Source: CAWBAT01 sp963810905
GTDB lineage: Bacteria > Acidobacteriota > Terriglobia > Versatilivoradales > Versatilivoraceae
Direction of reading: 5' to 3'
NCBI GenBank assembly: GCA_963810905.1
Contig: CAWEPG010000013.1
Span: forward strand, 310,001-374,000
Length of the DNA: 64,000 nucleotides
The notes under the pieces were generated by a model that saw only the letters and a program-made list of their open reading frames with translations, was not told where the DNA came from and did not search any database. Shown here piece after piece: positions 62,447-64,000 of this stretch; position 1 is the first letter of the stretch, and every line of letters starts with the position of its first letter. Both the position numbers and the translations under genes were made by a program.

Positions 62447-64000
62447 TCAATAGGGCCAGGTCCATTGATCGACTTCCGGTTTGTCGATGCCGTGCTCATA
62501 AGCGTAGTTCTGGCACTCGATCTGCATATTCCGCAGTTTCTCCTTAGCGTGAGCGCCCGACACCTGCAGGGCAGGCACGCGGTCGATGACATCGATGGCC
62601 AGGCTGAAGCGGTCGATTTGGTTCTGAATGGCCAGATCGAGCGGCGTGTTGATGTTGCCTTTCTCCTTGTAGCCGCGCACGTGCAGGTTCTTGTGATTGG
62701 TGCGCCGATAGGCCAGACGATGGATCAGCCAGGGATAGCCATGGAAGTTGAAGATGATCGGTTTGTCCAGCGGTGAACAGGCTGTCGAAGTCCCGGTCCG
62801 AGAGGCCATGCGGGTGCTCGCTGGATGGCGTGAGCTTGAAGAGATCCACCACATTGACGAAACGAATCTTGAGATTGGGGAAGTTCTCCCGCAGCAGCAC
62901 AACCGCCGCCAGCGCCTCTTTGGTGGGAATGTCCCCGGCGCTGGCCATCACCACATCCGGTTCGGTCCCCTCGTCGTTGCTGGCCTTTCGCCAGATGCCG
63001 ATGCCCTTGGTGCAGTGCGCGATCGCCTCGTCCATGTTCAGGTACTGCAGATGCTTCTGCTTGTCGCAGACAATCACGTTGATGTAGTCGGTGCTCTTCA
63101 GGCAGTGATTGGCCACACAGAGCAGGCAGTTCACATCCGGCGGCAGATAGATGCGGCAGACATCCGGGCTCTTGTTCACCACCACGTCGAGAAAGCCGGG
63201 ATCCTGATGGGTGAAACCATTGTGATCCTGGCGCCAGACGGTGGAGGTAATGAGCAGGTTGAGCGATGACACCGGCGCTCGCCAGGGCAGCTGGCGGCAG
63301 ATGGCAAGCCATTTGGCGTGCTGGTTGAACATGGAGTCGATGACGTGCACAAAGGCTTCGTAGGTGGAAAAGAAGCCGTGGCGGCCAGTCAGCAGATAGC
63401 CTTCCAGCCAGCCCTCCAGCGTGTGCTCGGAAAGCATTTCCAGGACCCGGCCATCGCGGCGACAGTTCGCCGCCGTCGGCATCCTCCGGCAGGTAGTCGG
63501 CCAGCCACAATTTCTTGCTCACCTCATAGATCGCATCGAGCTTGTTCGAGCTGTTTTCGTCGGGGCCGAAGACGCGGAAATTCGTCATGTTCTGGCGCAT
63601 GATATCGCGCAGGAAGCAGCCCAGGGGACGCGTGTTCTCCGCCGAGGCCTGCCCTGGTTTTTCCACCTTGATGGCATAGTCGCGGAAGTCCGGCATGCGC
63701 AGAGGCTTCCGCAGCAAGCCCCCATTGGCGTGAGGATTGGCGCTCATGCGGCGCGGTGCCCTTGGGGGCCAGCGCCTTCAGTTCCGGGATCAGCCGCCCG
63801 TTTTTGTCGAATAATTCCTCGGGCTTGTAGCTGCGCAGCCAGTCCTCCAGCTGCTTCAAATGGGCCGGGTTTTCGTGCATGCCCGACAAGCGGCACCTGG
63901 TGGGCACGCCAGAAGCCTTCCACCTTGTGGCCATCCACTTCCTTTGGGCCGGTCCAGCCCTTGGGGCTGCGCAGCACAATCATCGGCCAGCGCGCCCGAG
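62447..64000 (-). CDS. xfp: Phosphoketolase (Xfp), 5' end beyond the window, about four frameshifts
   Basis: Splits xylulose 5-phosphate (and often fructose 6-phosphate) with phosphate into acetyl phosphate plus glyceraldehyde 3-phosphate or erythrose 4-phosphate, using thiamine diphosphate. The C-terminal 510 or so of about 790 residues are present: RSPKGWTGPKEVDGHKVEGF, LRMPDFRDYAIKVEKPGQ, TNFRVFGPDENSSNKLDAIY, LEGWLEGYLLTGRHGFFSTY, STVWRQDHNGFTHQDPGFLD, KSPDVCRIYLPPDVNCLLCV, and IIFNFHGYPWLIHRLAYRRT, RGYKEKGNINTPLDLAIQNQ. Slips near 63890, 63747, 63475 and 62780. Every motif is conserved. Acetyl phosphate from this enzyme could use the acetate kinase encoded at 8.5 kb. Confidence 0.93.

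Noticed and set aside
1..64000. tRNA, rRNA, riboswitch or prophage genes
   Set aside because: No cloverleaf-like segments, rRNA words, known aptamer cores or phage structural genes were recognised by eye; a covariance-model search would be needed to exclude small RNAs.

Overview
The window reads as bacterial chromosome of moderately high GC with Gram-negative features: Sec, Tat and lipoprotein signals, outer-membrane barrels and an RND tripartite pump. Gene content (GH63/GH13 genes with polyphosphate glucokinase, phosphoketolase beside the pentose phosphate genes, a caa3 oxidase clustered with a Rieske/cytochrome b complex, abundant intergenic palindromes) is most like an Acidobacteriota or deltaproteobacterium-like MAG. 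That placement is an inference; there is no rRNA or other marker here.

Layout. (1) 0.2-13.0 kb, + strand: a coherent amino-acid fermentation cluster. It runs C4-dicarboxylate transporter, aspartase, type II asparaginase, L-serine dehydratase, MFS transporter, phosphotransacetylase, acetate kinase, pyruvate formate-lyase and its activase. The three deaminating enzymes all appear to carry export signals: Sec on aspartase and asparaginase, Tat with a possible lipobox on the Fe-S serine dehydratase. The model is that Asn, Asp and Ser are deaminated outside the cytoplasm, fumarate and pyruvate are imported, and pyruvate is fermented through PFL, Pta and AckA with ATP gain. This is the most interesting system in the window. 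(2) 13.1-22.7 kb, - strand: a YfhO-type membrane protein and an MFP-RND-OMF efflux operon, all heavily frameshifted. (3) 23-25.6 kb: PPK2, a broken YtkA/FixH-like gene, and a Y1 (REP-associated type) transposase framed by inverted repeats and REP hairpins. (4) 25.7-35.4 kb, - strand: a respiratory cluster (caa3 oxidase subunits II, I and III, a cytochrome c membrane protein, Rieske-cytochrome b-cytochrome c, CtaG) and NDH-2. (5) 35.6-45.6 kb: polyphosphate glucokinase, two GH63 glucosidases with a GH13 enzyme between them, a CPA antiporter and a FUSC protein. (6) 45.7-64 kb, - strand: transketolase, 6-phosphogluconolactonase, G6PDH, 6PGDH, phosphoglucose isomerase, transaldolase, phosphoglucomutase, a histidine phosphatase and phosphoketolase (cut by the window edge), interspersed with a K+ channel, a CYTH-like protein, DUF4239 and an outer-membrane protein.

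Quality. More than 25 reading-frame breaks occur, nearly all explained by one extra base in an otherwise perfectly conserved gene. They concentrate at 1-8, 13-23, 47, 51-52 and 62.5-64 kb. I treat them as likely sequence errors and annotate such genes as whole CDS. This also means the apparent gene fusions (Rieske/cyt b, membrane protein/cyt c) need confirmation. Intergenic space holds at least four repeat families: G/C-tract palindromes, GTAG-type REPs, about 145-170 bp elements with terminal inverted repeats, and a 65-bp repeat pair.
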